Below the pieces are notes generated by a model. That model was not told the DNA's origin and did no database searches. It saw only the letters and a program-made list of their open reading frames with translations. Both the position numbers and the translations under genes were made by a program. DNA of 64,000 nucleotides from Haloparvum alkalitolerans. GTDB lineage: Archaea > Halobacteriota > Halobacteria > Halobacteriales > Haloferacaceae. The stretch covers positions 1-64,000 of the forward strand of contig NZ_JBNLIA010000004.1 in assembly GCF_050122995.1 (NCBI RefSeq), given 5' to 3'. Within the stretch, counting starts at the first letter, position 1. Each line of letters starts with the position of its first letter. Shown here one piece after another: positions 1 to 8,592 of the stretch.

Positions 1-27
1 GCGCTCACGGCGACGCTGGAGACACCG

Positions 28-215
28 CCCGCTGCGGTGCTTACTTCGTCCGGGCGGGATCGAGCCGGCTGCCCCTTTCAGTCCCACCCTGCACCGCGAC
101 CGCACAGCAGCCTCACACCTCCCCAGCCTTGGCCGCGGGCCGGGCGCGGAAACCGCACCGCATCGCGCCCGGCCCGCCGCCTCCCTCGCGCGCGTTCCTC
201 GCGCGCGCCGACCGC
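28..215 (+). repeat. Dispersed hairpin repeat, copy A
   Basis: First of three related intergenic copies; it is close to the left window edge and may be cut. Block order: constant hairpin 1 (arms 52-60 and 81-89, 20-nt loop), constant box ACCTCCCCAGCCT at 117-129, variable hairpin 2 (arms 135-148 and 164-177, 14 perfect pairs, loop 149-163 containing ACCGCACCGCA), then a CG-alternating palindrome around 185-208 ending GCCGACCGC. The same blocks occur in the opposite orientation near 40.9 kb and the same orientation near 55.5 kb. Hairpin 2 arms differ in sequence from the other copies but pair perfectly. No coding role is supported. Confidence 0.85.
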
Positions 216-337
216 TACAGTACCGCGGTCGTCGACGCGTTCCGCCACCATGCCCTCGTGACCCTCCAGTTCGTCTCGTCCCCGTATTTCCGCGTTCGTG
301 CGAACGCTGAAGTCGGGTACCGCGGCGAAGGGGTCGC

Positions 338-1105
338 ATGCCGAAACGCCTCCGCGTGCTCGCCGGCGACTGCACCGTCACCTTCTCGGGCGACCGACAG
401 CGCACCCAGCGCGGCCGCGTCGTCGTCCTGATCAAGCCCGACGACACCACGCTCGTCCACGACGCCGACGGCTACCAGCCCGTCGAGTGGCTCACCCGCC
501 CCGATTCCGTCACCGTCGAGGGCGACGGCGACGCCTTCACCGTCACCGCGCGCGACGGGGGGTCGACGCTCCGAGTCGTCGCCGAGGAGGCGACCGCCGC
601 CCGCGCGCTCCCGGTCACGGAGGCCGGCACCCCGGTCGGCACCTGCCCCGACTGCGGCGGCCCGCTCGTTAGAACCGGCGGCGACGTGGTCTGCGGGGGG
701 TGTGCGGAGCGCTGGGGTCTCCCCGCGGGCGCGACCGTCACGGAGGGGACCTGCGAGGACTGCGGCCTCCCCCGGATCCGCGTCGAGCGCGGCGAGGTCT
801 TCCGGCTCTGTCTGGACCCGGGGTGCGAGTCGCTCGCGGACGCCGTGACCGAGCGGTTCGACCGCGTCTGGGACTGCCCGGACTGCGGCGCCGACCTCCG
901 CGTCCGGACCGCGCCGGGACGCGTCTACCTCGGCTGCGAGGAGTACCCCGACTGCGAGACGACGTTCTCGGTCCCCTCGGGGACCGTCGTCGACGACTGC
1001 CCCTGCGGACTGCCGGTGTTCGAGACGCCGACCGGCCGGCGGTGTCTGGACGGCACCTGCGACCGGTGGGAGACCGCGACCGACGGCGGGCGACCGCGGC
1101 TCTGA
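338..1105 (+). CDS. NucS N-terminal-like domain protein with four zinc ribbons
   Basis: 255 aa. The first about 95 residues resemble the N-terminal, DNA-binding half of the NucS/EndoMS family (DUF91); the C-terminal nuclease half is absent. It is followed by four Cys4 clusters: C103/C106/C119/C122, C139/C142/C158/C163, C180/C183/C200/C206 (spacing typical of topoisomerase I C4 fingers) and C221/C223/C236/C241. A nucleic-acid-binding protein without its own catalytic domain is the likely reading. The ATG at 338 follows repeat copy A by about 120 bp. Endonuclease activity should not be assumed. Domain names come from family knowledge; the cysteine pattern is directly visible. Confidence 0.8.
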   Translation: MPKRLRVLAGDCTVTFSGDRQRTQRGRVVVLIKPDDTTLVHDADGYQPVEWLTRPDSVTVEGDGDAFTVTARDGGSTLRVVAEEATAARALPVTEAGTPVGTCPDCGGPLVRTGGDVVCGGCAERWGLPAGATVTEGTCEDCGLPRIRVERGEVFRLCLDPGCESLADAVTERFDRVWDCPDCGADLRVRTAPGRVYLGCEEYPDCETTFSVPSGTVVDDCPCGLPVFETPTGRRCLDGTCDRWETATDGGRPRL

Positions 1106-1167
1106 GCGACCGTCCCGACCGACGCGCGACCGCAACCCGTTTACGCCGCCCGGCCGCCGTTTCGGGC

Positions 1168-2313
1168 ATGCAACCACAGGGGACGCTTCGGGGCGACGCC
1201 GTCCGCGTCGGCGGCGACGCGCGCCAGCGCTTCCACGACTCCCGGGGGTACGGCCGCCCGCTGTCGGGCAACGAGATCGCGCTCTCGCGCGTGGAGGCGG
1301 CCCACCTGCTGTTCCGGGGCGACCTCGACGCGGTCATCGTCGACGGCGACGAACTCGGCTTCGAGCGGTTCTTCGCGGACGCCGCGGCCGCCGCCGACCG
1401 CTTCGCCGTCCGATTCCTCGTCTACGCGGAACTGCGCGACCGCGGCTTCTATCTCTCGCCGACGCGCGAGGAGTGGCCGGGCGGGCGACTCGCGGCCGCC
1501 GACCCCAACCACGCCGGCGACGCGGACGCTATCGACTTCGTCGTCTTCGAGCGCGGCTCCGGCCCCGGCGACGGGACCGAGTCGGTCGAACACCGGGTTC
1601 GCGTCGTCGGCGAGCGCGAACCGATCCCGGTCGCCGAGATCGCGGGCCAGACGCTCGCCGTCGTCGACGAGGAGAGCGACATCACGTACTTCGCGGCGAC
1701 CGAGCCGGAACTGTCGGGCGTGACCGACTTCGAGCCGCCGGGCGATCTGGCCGGGACGCTGCTGTCCGACCGCGTGATCGTCTGGGACGCGCCCGAGCGC
1801 CTCCACGAGCGGGGCTTCTACGGCCAGCCGCTCTCCGGGCGGGACGCGGCGGTCGAGGGCGCCCTCCAGCTCTCGCTGGTCGAGGCCGCGGCGCTCGCGG
1901 CGGAGGGGCGGCTGACGCTCGACCGGGCGGTCTCGGACGGGGGCGGCTCCGACGGCCGGGAGCGGTCCCCCGACACCGACTACGACGCCGTGGTCGCGCG
2001 CGGACGAGCCGTCGAGGGCGAGCGGTTCGACCGCCGGCTCCGGACCTACGTCGACCTCCGCGCCCGCGAGATGGTCCCCAAGACCGGCTTCAAGTTCGGC
2101 GCCGACTTCCGGACGTACCTGGACGTGGAGACGGTCGAGGACCTGCCCCACTCCGAACACCTCGTGCGCGTGGTGGAGCCGGACCACGTCTTCGCGCCGC
2201 GGGAGCTGTCGCTGGACGTGCGGCTCGCCGGCGGGGTCCGCAAGCGAATGGTTTTTGCGCTGGCCGGAGCGAACTCCATCGACTACCGTTCGGTAGCACG
2301 AGTGACGCCATGA
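1168..2313 (+). CDS. endA: tRNA-splicing endonuclease
   Basis: 381 aa; cuts introns from pre-tRNA at bulge-helix-bulge motifs. The length fits the fused two-repeat (dimer-forming) archaeal type: an N-terminal degenerate repeat, then a catalytic repeat. The catalytic triad is visible as Y317 (in GADFRTYLD), H328 (HSEH) and K359 (GGVRKRMVFAL), with family-typical spacings of 11 and 31. The start is the ATG at 1168; upstream in-frame codons belong to a shadow of the previous gene. The stop overlaps the trpS start as ATGA, so the two genes are probably translationally coupled. Confidence 0.95.
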   Translation: MQPQGTLRGDAVRVGGDARQRFHDSRGYGRPLSGNEIALSRVEAAHLLFRGDLDAVIVDGDELGFERFFADAAAAADRFAVRFLVYAELRDRGFYLSPTREEWPGGRLAAADPNHAGDADAIDFVVFERGSGPGDGTESVEHRVRVVGEREPIPVAEIAGQTLAVVDEESDITYFAATEPELSGVTDFEPPGDLAGTLLSDRVIVWDAPERLHERGFYGQPLSGRDAAVEGALQLSLVEAAALAAEGRLTLDRAVSDGGGSDGRERSPDTDYDAVVARGRAVEGERFDRRLRTYVDLRAREMVPKTGFKFGADFRTYLDVETVEDLPHSEHLVRVVEPDHVFAPRELSLDVRLAGGVRKRMVFALAGANSIDYRSVARVTP

Positions 2314-3980
2314 CCGACGACACCCACCCACGCGAGGACGCGACCGCGGTCCCGGAGGGCGAGGTCTCCGACCCCGCCACCGCCGACCGGCCGGCCGCGA
2401 CCGACGGAGGCACCGACACCGCAGCAGGCGCCGACGACGTGGAGCTGGACCCCTGGGGGTCGTCGACCGTCGCCGACTACCGGAACCTCTTCGAGGAGTT
2501 CGGCATCGAGGAGTTCGACGACGTGCTCCCCGACGTGTCCACCCCCCACTACCTGATGCGCCGCGGGGTCATCTTCGGCCACCGCGAGTACGACGCGGTC
2601 GCCGAGGCGATGGCCAACGACGAGCCGTTCGCGGCGCTGTCCGGCTTCATGCCCACCGGCGACCCGCACATCGGCCACAAGCTGGTCTTCGACGAGCTGA
2701 TCTGGCACCAGAAGCAGGGCGGCGACGCCTTCGGGCTGATCGCCGACCTCGAGGCGCACTCCGCCCGCGGGATGTCGTGGGACGAGATCGACGAGCACGC
2801 GCGCAACTACCTGCTGAGCCTGCTCGCGCTCGGGTTCGACGCCGAGGAGGGCGAGCTCTACCGCCAGTCCGACAACCGCGAGGTGCAGGACCTCGGCTTC
2901 GAACTCGGCTCGAAGGCCAACTTCTCGGAGTTCGAGGCCATCTACGGCTTCGACGGCGAGACGAACATCTCGCACCTGCAGAGCGTGATCACCCAGACCG
3001 CGGACATCCTCTACCCCCAGCTCGTCGACGAGCCGAAGCCGACCGTCATCCCGGTCGGGCCGGACCAGGACCCGCACGTTCGGCTCACGCGGGACCTGGC
3101 GGTCCGCATGCGCTTTTTCAAGGTGACCGAGGCGTTCGCGAGCTTCGAACTGGACGACGACGAGCGCCAGCTCGTGCGCGCGGCCTACGACGCGCTCGCC
3201 GCGGGCGCCGGGGACGAGGACGGCGAGGAGACCGACGGAGACGGGGCCGACGTGAGGTGTGAGGACGCCGTCGAGTGGCTGGGCGAGTACGGCCCGGTCC
3301 CGGAACTCGCGGACGCGAAGGAGGGCGCGCTCCGGAAGCTGGAGGCGGGCGGGAAGGAGCCGCTCCGGCCGCGGGTGCGGTTCCTGAACCGGAACGCGAC
3401 CGACGAGGCGTTCGAGGCGCTGATCGACGCCGTCGAGGGCGACAAGCGCGTCTTCGAGGGCCACGTCGACGCGTTCGACCTCTCGCGGGTCGAGGCCGAG
3501 GAGCTGGCCCGCGAGGTCGAACTCGACCACGGCGGCTTCGGCTTCCGGCAGCCCTCCTCCATCTACCACCGGTTCATGTCCGGGCTGACGGGCGGCAAGA
3601 TGTCCTCCTCCATCCCCGCGAGCCACATCTCGCTGCTCGACGACCCCGAGGACGGCTACGACAAGGTGAAGGCCGCGACGACCGGCGGCCGGTCCACGGC
3701 CGAGGAACAGCGTGAGAAGGGGGGCAAGCCGGACGAGTGCCCCGTCTACGAGCTGTACGCCTACCTGCTGGCGGCCGACGACGACGGGCTGGCGAAGGAG
3801 GTGTACGAGGAGTGCGCCGGCGGCGAGCGGCTCTGCGGCGGCTGCAAGGAGCAGGCCGCGGAGCTGATGGAGGAGTTCCTCGCGGACCACCAGGAGAAGC
3901 GCGCGGAGGCGGAGGAACTGCTCGCGGACCTCGATATCGACCTCTCCTCCGCCCGGCGCGGCACCGGCGGCGAGCACTGA
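2310..3980 (+). CDS. trpS: Tryptophanyl-tRNA synthetase
   Basis: 556 aa class Ic synthetase that charges tRNA-Trp. Signature HIGH at residues 120-123 (GDPHIGHK) and KMSSS at about 430-434. It carries an acidic, low-complexity N-terminal extension of about 45 residues and an acidic insertion (GAGDEDGEETDGDG) near residue 305, both typical of halophilic adaptation. The start ATG overlaps the endA stop by 4 bases. Pairing with endA puts tRNA maturation and charging in one transcript. Confidence 0.96.
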   Translation: MTDDTHPREDATAVPEGEVSDPATADRPAATDGGTDTAAGADDVELDPWGSSTVADYRNLFEEFGIEEFDDVLPDVSTPHYLMRRGVIFGHREYDAVAEAMANDEPFAALSGFMPTGDPHIGHKLVFDELIWHQKQGGDAFGLIADLEAHSARGMSWDEIDEHARNYLLSLLALGFDAEEGELYRQSDNREVQDLGFELGSKANFSEFEAIYGFDGETNISHLQSVITQTADILYPQLVDEPKPTVIPVGPDQDPHVRLTRDLAVRMRFFKVTEAFASFELDDDERQLVRAAYDALAAGAGDEDGEETDGDGADVRCEDAVEWLGEYGPVPELADAKEGALRKLEAGGKEPLRPRVRFLNRNATDEAFEALIDAVEGDKRVFEGHVDAFDLSRVEAEELAREVELDHGGFGFRQPSSIYHRFMSGLTGGKMSSSIPASHISLLDDPEDGYDKVKAATTGGRSTAEEQREKGGKPDECPVYELYAYLLAADDDGLAKEVYEECAGGERLCGGCKEQAAELMEEFLADHQEKRAEAEELLADLDIDLSSARRGTGGEH

Positions 3981-4086
3981 CCGGTCGCTCGGGGATTACC
4001 GCGCGGCCGCATTTCTGCATTTATCTTCCGGCCGCAGTTCCGCATTTATCGACCGGTGTGACGGCGATTCGCCGGAAGGGGTCGGA

Positions 4087-4440
4087 TCAGAACTCGTCCC
4101 GCACGTAGATACCGAGCACGCCGCCGAGCGCGCCGAACGCGGCGCCGTACACCAGCGAGAGGGCGACCGCGAACAGGACGAACAGCACGCCGGCCGCGGC
4201 GATCCCCGGCTCGGGGACGAACGGGACGACGAACAGGATCAGGCCCAACACGAACAGCATGGGGAGGCTCGCGATGCCGCCCGCGAGCGCCCCGACTTTC
4301 GCCCCGTCCGTCGGCTCGCCGCCCTGCAGGTATCCGGCCAGCGCGCCGCCCAGAACCGGCGAGAAGGGGATCCACGAGAGCACGACCGCGGTCGCCGCGC
4401 CGAGCGCCGCGTTGAGGAGGGTGTTTCCGTCGGTGTCCAT
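4087..4440 (-). CDS. DUF5518 small membrane protein
   Basis: 117 aa with about four hydrophobic segments and Gly/Ala-rich helices; begins MDTDGNTLLNAALGAATAVV. It matches the haloarchaeal DUF5518 family, whose function is unknown. A shorter paralogue lies at 59612-59917 with the same layout: a conserved FSPVLGG / FSPAVGG motif near residue 28, then a short charged loop (GEPTDGAKVGAL / GDRAGWQVGAL). The ATG at 4438-4440 was chosen over an upstream in-frame start because the extra residues are Arg-rich and unlike the family. Confidence 0.8.
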   Translation of the reverse strand: MDTDGNTLLNAALGAATAVVLSWIPFSPVLGGALAGYLQGGEPTDGAKVGALAGGIASLPMLFVLGLILFVVPFVPEPGIAAAGVLFVLFAVALSLVYGAAFGALGGVLGIYVRDEF

Positions 4441-4518
4441 ACGCCTCCCGGCACGCGAGCGGTGATAAACCCTCGCCGGGCGCGGCACGGCGTGGCGGAC
4501 CGGTCGGAGCCGGACCGC

Positions 4519-5043
4519 TCAGTCGTCCGGCTCGGTCCGGATCGACGCCACGTCGATCAGGAGGACGTTCTCCCCGATGTCGGTCGTCTCGACGATCCCC
4601 GAAACGCGGAGGTCCGCCGAGGGCGTGGGCCCGACCGTCACCTCGTCGCCGATCCCGAAGGCGCCGATCGGCCCGCGGACGACGACCTCCGCGCGACACC
4701 GCTCGGGGTCGTGGACGCTGGTGAAGTCGATCTCCGAGACGGTCGCGTCCGGGACCGGTTCGCCCTCGCGCTCGAGGGGGACGGGCGCCGTCTCCTCCAG
4801 CCGGTCGACGTCGAGCGTCTCGTACGCCTCCGTCGTGGGCCGGTAGCCGCCCTTGGGACCCGGAACGCCCTCGACGAGCTGGAGGGCGCGCAGGCTCTGC
4901 ATCCGGTTCCGGATCGTTCCCGGGTTGCGGTCGACCGCCTCCGCGATGTCACGCCCCCGAACCGCCCGTTCGTCCCCCTCCGCGAGGTTGACGAGCGACG
5001 AGAGGATCCGCTTCTGGGTCGAACTCAGCTGTACCGTCGACAT
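4519..5043 (-). CDS. Winged-helix regulator, Rrf2-like haloarchaeal family
   Basis: 174 aa. The N-terminal about 75 residues form a winged helix-turn-helix (SSTQKRILSSLVNLA ... NRNPGTIRNRMQSLRALQLVEG) ending in a GPKGGY wing. The C-terminal about 90 residues look like a beta-rich sensory or effector domain. Haloarchaeal relatives are usually labelled Rrf2-family; I see no Fe-S cysteine cluster, so that label is only by N-terminal similarity. An AT-rich box at about 5065-5079 sits some 27 bases upstream of the ATG, implying leaderless transcription. It is divergent from nadE. Confidence 0.75.
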   Translation of the reverse strand: MSTVQLSSTQKRILSSLVNLAEGDERAVRGRDIAEAVDRNPGTIRNRMQSLRALQLVEGVPGPKGGYRPTTEAYETLDVDRLEETAPVPLEREGEPVPDATVSEIDFTSVHDPERCRAEVVVRGPIGAFGIGDEVTVGPTPSADLRVSGIVETTDIGENVLLIDVASIRTEPDD

Positions 5044-5434
5044 GGAGGAACGAACCGGACAGAAATAGATAAACGTTCGCATAATACGGCCTTATACTGT
5101 TGAACAAGCTAAGAGAAATCCGAGAAAGAACAAATATGGACACGCTCAATACGATTTGGAAGACGTTTGACGATCTTTCAACTTTCGGCCAGTCCGAAAC
5201 GCCGAACCGGCGATCCGTCGCCGAGATCGGGAGGAAACCGACCGCCCGTCGACCGTGTTCGCGGGCCGACCGCCGGCCGTCCTCGTGGTCGCGACTGCTG
5301 CGCCCCTGCCGGCGATACGTCCTTAAATCGTTTGTACGGGACATTTTTCCGTAGTGGGACATCAACTCCGATATAGATGGATGATACTTATTCGAAAAGA
5401 GTGAGAAGAAAACGCACGTTTGGATCGTTTTGAG
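5044..5434. other. AT-rich divergent intergenic region
   Basis: About 390 bp between the regulator and nadE, clearly more AT-rich at both ends (5044-5170 and 5320-5434) than the surrounding sequence. A weak 72-codon ORF from an ATG at 5136 has Arg-rich, non-haloarchaeal composition and I do not call it. The region plausibly holds both divergent promoters and operator sites. Confidence 0.6.
5065..5079 (-). promoter_or_regulatory. Predicted promoter of the winged-helix regulator
   Basis: Read on the minus strand it is CGAACGTTTATCTAT, a good archaeal BRE/TATA match centred roughly 27-30 bases before the ATG at 5043, so the transcript is probably leaderless. Confidence 0.6.
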
Positions 5435-6352
5435 ATGAGTGATCGATCGAGGCTTCCGATGGACGAGCCGATTCGGGGAACCACCCCCGTGGGGGGCGAC
5501 GCGGCGGCCGCCGGTGACGGCGTGAGCGCCGACGGCGGCGCCCGCGGCGCGGCCGTCGACCCGGTCCCGGAGGTGGACGCCGACGCCGAGCGCGAGCGGA
5601 TCGGCGCGTTCCTCCGGCGGTCGGTCGCGGCCGCGGACGCCGAGGGGGTCGTGGTCAACATGAGCGGCGGGCTGGACTCGACGGTGACCGCGGCGCTGGC
5701 CGTCGAGGCGCTCGGTCCCGAGCGCGTCCACGGGCTGGCGCTTCCCTCCAACAAGACGGGGGACGCGAACGCTCGCGACGCGGAGGCGCTCGCGGACGCG
5801 CTCGGGATCCGGCTGGACACGGTCCACCTCCAACCGCTCGTCGCGGCGTTCGGCTCGGCGGTGCCGGAGCGGTTCGACCTCCACGGCGACCCGGTGGCGA
5901 CCGGGAACCTCGTCGCACGCCTGCGGATGGCGGTCGCGTACCTCGCCGCGAACGCCACGGACCGGCTGGTGCTCGGAACGACCAACCGCTCGGAGCGCCT
6001 GCTCGGCTACTACACCAAACACGGCGACGGCGCCGCCGACCTCCTGCCGCTCGGCCACCTCTACAAGACCCAGGTGCGGACGCTCGCCGCGGCGCTGGAC
6101 GTGCCGTCGTTCGTGCTCGACCGCCCCGCGACCGCGGGCTTTCTCCTCGGCCAGTGCGACCGCGACGAGCTCGGCGCCCCCTACGAAGTCGTCGACCCCG
6201 TGCTCCGGCTGGCGGTCGACGAGGGCCTCGCCGGCCTGGCCGTCGCCGACCGCCTCGGCGTCGCCGAGGAGACGGTCGCGGACCTGCTCGCCCGGCACGC
6301 GGCGAGCGACCACAAGCGGGCGCGCCCGCCGACGCCGGCGGACGGCGACTGA
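5435..6352 (+). CDS. nadE: NH3-dependent NAD+ synthetase
   Basis: 305 aa from the ATG at 5435 (alternatives: ATG 5459, GTG 5522). Converts deamido-NAD to NAD using ATP and ammonia. Visible motifs: PP-loop NMSGGLDSTVT near residue 75, and GTTNRSERLLGYYTKHGDGAADLLPLGHLYKTQV, the family's deamido-NAD/ATP signature. A Gly/Asp-rich N-terminal extension of about 45 residues looks poorly conserved, which makes the start uncertain. No glutaminase domain is attached, so free ammonia is the expected nitrogen donor. Confidence 0.9.
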   Translation: MSDRSRLPMDEPIRGTTPVGGDAAAAGDGVSADGGARGAAVDPVPEVDADAERERIGAFLRRSVAAADAEGVVVNMSGGLDSTVTAALAVEALGPERVHGLALPSNKTGDANARDAEALADALGIRLDTVHLQPLVAAFGSAVPERFDLHGDPVATGNLVARLRMAVAYLAANATDRLVLGTTNRSERLLGYYTKHGDGAADLLPLGHLYKTQVRTLAAALDVPSFVLDRPATAGFLLGQCDRDELGAPYEVVDPVLRLAVDEGLAGLAVADRLGVAEETVADLLARHAASDHKRARPPTPADGD

Positions 6353-6376
6353 CCGGACGACGACGCCCAGCCGGTC

Positions 6377-7798
6377 CTACTCCCAGCCGGCGGGCCAGAG
6401 GTCGGCCGCGCGCATCCCGGTCTCGAAGTCGGCCTCGCGGAAGGCGTCGGCCAACTCGTCCACGTCGAGCCGCGGGAGGTCGGTGTCGGGCTCCGCGAGC
6501 TCCGCGACCAGAAGCGCCGTCAGCATCCCGTGTTCGCGGACGTTCCTGTCGTCGACCTTGTCTCGCGTGTCGGCGTGCGTGTGGCCCCACCCGCGGCCGC
6601 GCTCGCCGGAGTCGCTGTGGAGCTGGAGCGCGGGCACTCCGCGGCGCACGAACGGCCACTGGTCCGAGAAGGGGTGCGGCTCGCCCTCCACCTCGATTGG
6701 GTGCCGCGTTGCCCGCGAGACCGCCTCCGCGACGGCGCCCGTCGCCTCGGAGGTGTGCGAGAGCGCGACCAGGTCCCGGAACCGCCCCGCGCCGTCGACG
6801 TTGACGACGCCCGCGACCGAATCAAGGTCCGTCGTCGCCGCGAGGTGCTCGGCGCCGAGCAACCCGACCTCCTCGCAGCCGACCGCGACCACGTCGACCC
6901 CGAGTTCGAGGTCCGCCTCCGCGAGGATCCCCGCGGCGGTGACGACCGTGGCGATGCCGCAGCCGTTGTCGAGCGCGCCCTCCGCGATGTCGTGGCCGTC
7001 GTAGTGGGCCACGAGCAGGAGGCGCTCGTCGGTGTCCGGGCCGGTCCGTCCGACCACGTTCCGGCTCTCGCCCGGGACCGTCTCGGCGTCGACCGAGCAG
7101 TGGACCGACGCGGTCTCGCCGGGCGTGTTCGCGGCGTACTCGCGGAGCCACGCGCCTGTCTCCTTCGAGACGCCGACCGCGGGCGCCTCGGCCTCCTCGC
7201 CGAACGTGAGCGAGCCGGTCGGCGGGAGCTGGCCGTCGAGGTGGTTGACGAAGACGAACCCCGCCGCCCCCGCCCCGACCGCGTAGCCGAACTTCTCCAT
7301 CCGGTGGACGAACCGCCCGCCGGAGGGGGTCGTCGTGGAGGCGACGACGAGTTTCCCCTCCACGTCCACCTCGTCGATCTCGTCGGGCGTGCCGTAGCCG
7401 GCGTCCACCAGCTCGGCATCGACCGCGCCCGCGGGCGAGTACGGGAGCGCGAGCGCCTCGAACGAGCGCGTTCGCTCGTCCCCGCCGGTCCGCGCCGGCG
7501 TCGTCACCTCCAGCGTCGTCCCGCCGCGGCGCCACGCGTTCATCTCGAAGGCGTCGGTGTGGACGTCCCGGAGCCCCGCCTCGCGGAAGGCGTCCGCGAC
7601 GAGGTCCGCGGCCGCGCGCTCGCCCTCGCTGCCGCCCATCCGGCTCCCGATGGCGGTCAACTCGGTGAGGAACTCCCACGGGTCGGTTCCGGTCCACGTC
7701 CGGCCGAGCGCGGGCGCGAACGCGTCGAGGCGCTCGCGGACGCGCTCGGGATCCGGATCGCCGCCAGCGCCGGTGTCGGCGTCTCTGTCGGTCGACAT
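6377..7798 (-). CDS. M28-family metallopeptidase with PA-like insert
   Basis: 473 aa, probably a zinc aminopeptidase. Metal ligands are visible: HYDGHD, ALDNGCG, CEEVGLLGAEH (catalytic Glu pair), NVDGAG and GHTHADTRDKVD. Before the peptidase core is a protease-associated (PA)-like region around residues 140-220 (VDVEGKLVVAS... FVFVNH). There is no signal peptide, so it should act in the cytoplasm on peptides. The ATG at 7798 was preferred; a longer in-frame extension has no family character. Substrate unknown. Confidence 0.85.
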   Translation of the reverse strand: MSTDRDADTGAGGDPDPERVRERLDAFAPALGRTWTGTDPWEFLTELTAIGSRMGGSEGERAAADLVADAFREAGLRDVHTDAFEMNAWRRGGTTLEVTTPARTGGDERTRSFEALALPYSPAGAVDAELVDAGYGTPDEIDEVDVEGKLVVASTTTPSGGRFVHRMEKFGYAVGAGAAGFVFVNHLDGQLPPTGSLTFGEEAEAPAVGVSKETGAWLREYAANTPGETASVHCSVDAETVPGESRNVVGRTGPDTDERLLLVAHYDGHDIAEGALDNGCGIATVVTAAGILAEADLELGVDVVAVGCEEVGLLGAEHLAATTDLDSVAGVVNVDGAGRFRDLVALSHTSEATGAVAEAVSRATRHPIEVEGEPHPFSDQWPFVRRGVPALQLHSDSGERGRGWGHTHADTRDKVDDRNVREHGMLTALLVAELAEPDTDLPRLDVDELADAFREADFETGMRAADLWPAGWE

Positions 7799-7933
7799 GT
7801 GGCGGTGGTGGCCCTCGGCGGCGATAAGGATGTGGGACGCGGTGACGCGCGCCGACTCGGGGGCGCCGCCGGCTCCGGGGAGCACCCCGAAGCGCTACGT
7901 TCAAGTGCGGGCGTCGGGTACGCAGTGGTGCAC

Positions 7934-8004
7934 GCACCGTTGGTCCAGTGGTAGGACATTAGCTTCCCAAGCTAATAGCCCGGGTTCAATTCCCGGACGG
8001 TGCA
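7934..8004 (+). tRNA. tRNA-Gly (anticodon CCC)
   Basis: 71-nt cloverleaf: acceptor GCACCGT pairs with ACGGTGC, anticodon stem TTAGC/GCTAA encloses the loop TTCCCAA (anticodon CCC), T-arm CGGG/CCCG with loop TTCAATT, discriminator A; CCA is not encoded. No intron. The T-arm and acceptor end are duplicated 119 bp downstream. Confidence 0.97.
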
Positions 8005-8013
8005 TTCTTCGAG
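7983..8013 (+). repeat. att-like direct repeat, left copy (inside tRNA-Gly)
   Basis: 31 bp identical to 8102-8132. It covers the T-arm and 3' acceptor strand of tRNA-Gly plus 9 bases after the tRNA. Such a tRNA 3'-end duplication is the classical footprint of site-specific integration by a tyrosine recombinase. Confidence 0.8.
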
Positions 8014-8101
8014 CGAAGCGAGACGATCACCGACGGGATTGAACCCTATCGGTCGCAGCCCGGCAGCCCGCCACCGCAGGCAGCCCGGACCGCCTGATTC
8101 C

Positions 8102-8132
8102 GGTTCAATTCCCGGACGGTGCATTCTTCGAG
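8102..8132 (+). repeat. att-like direct repeat, right copy
   Basis: Exact 31-bp duplicate of 7983-8013. The 88 bp between the two copies hold no gene; they include GGGATTGAACCC, itself T-arm-like in the opposite sense. This is too short for an element with an integrase, so it is best read as a scar or minimal remnant. Confidence 0.8.
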
Positions 8133-8161
8133 AACTGTCGACCCGCGAGCGCCGCGGCCGC

Positions 8162-8527
8162 TCAGAGCCGCTCCGCCTCGCGCGTCTTCTCGGTCTCGAC
8201 GTCGCCGGTGTTGCGCGTGCCGGCCGGCTCGAACAGCAGGACGCGGACCTCCTCCTCGGCGACCGGCCGGTGGTCGACGCCCGCGGGGACGACGCGGAGC
8301 TGGTTCGCCGTCAGCGTCGCGTCCGGGCGGTCCCGGAACTCGATGCGGAGCGTGCCGTCGAGCACGTAGAACAGCTCGTCAGCCGCCTCGTGGCGGTGCC
8401 AGTCGAACGTCCCGCTGAGCCGCGCGAGCTTCACCTGCTGGCCGTTCAACTCGGCGGCGATCTTCGGCGCCCAGAACTCCTCGATGTCGTCGAAGGCCGC
8501 GGCCACGTCCACCGTCTCCTCGTCCAT
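8162..8527 (-). CDS. Cupin domain protein
   Basis: 121 aa single-domain cupin. Motif 1 is WHRHEAADELFYVLDGTL (two His, Glu/Asp metal ligands); motif 2 is around VPAGVDHRPVAEEE with the last His. Probably a metal-binding small-molecule enzyme or sensor; the substrate cannot be told. ATG at 8525-8527. The gene lies just beyond the tRNA-Gly scar and could have been next to an insertion, but its codon usage looks native. Confidence 0.8.
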   Translation of the reverse strand: MDEETVDVAAAFDDIEEFWAPKIAAELNGQQVKLARLSGTFDWHRHEAADELFYVLDGTLRIEFRDRPDATLTANQLRVVPAGVDHRPVAEEEVRVLLFEPAGTRNTGDVETEKTREAERL

Positions 8528-8592
8528 GTCCGACCCTGACGGCTCCGGAGAGGTAGCCCTTGCGGGCCGCCGTCGCGGTCGCAGGCCCCCGA

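Noticed and set aside
2283..3977. 564-codon open frame on the minus strand inside trpS.
   Set aside because: Composition is a Leu/Val/Gly/Arg-rich antisense shadow of a strongly conserved gene; such frames are common at this G+C content.
5136..5354. 72-codon ORF in the AT-rich region (MDTLNTIWKTFDD...).
   Set aside because: Composition turns Arg/Pro/Ser-rich, with no acidic bias and no conserved feature.
8014..8101. A second tRNA or pseudo-tRNA between the tRNA-Gly repeats.
   Set aside because: Only the T-arm and acceptor 3' half are duplicated; no D-arm or anticodon arm can be formed.
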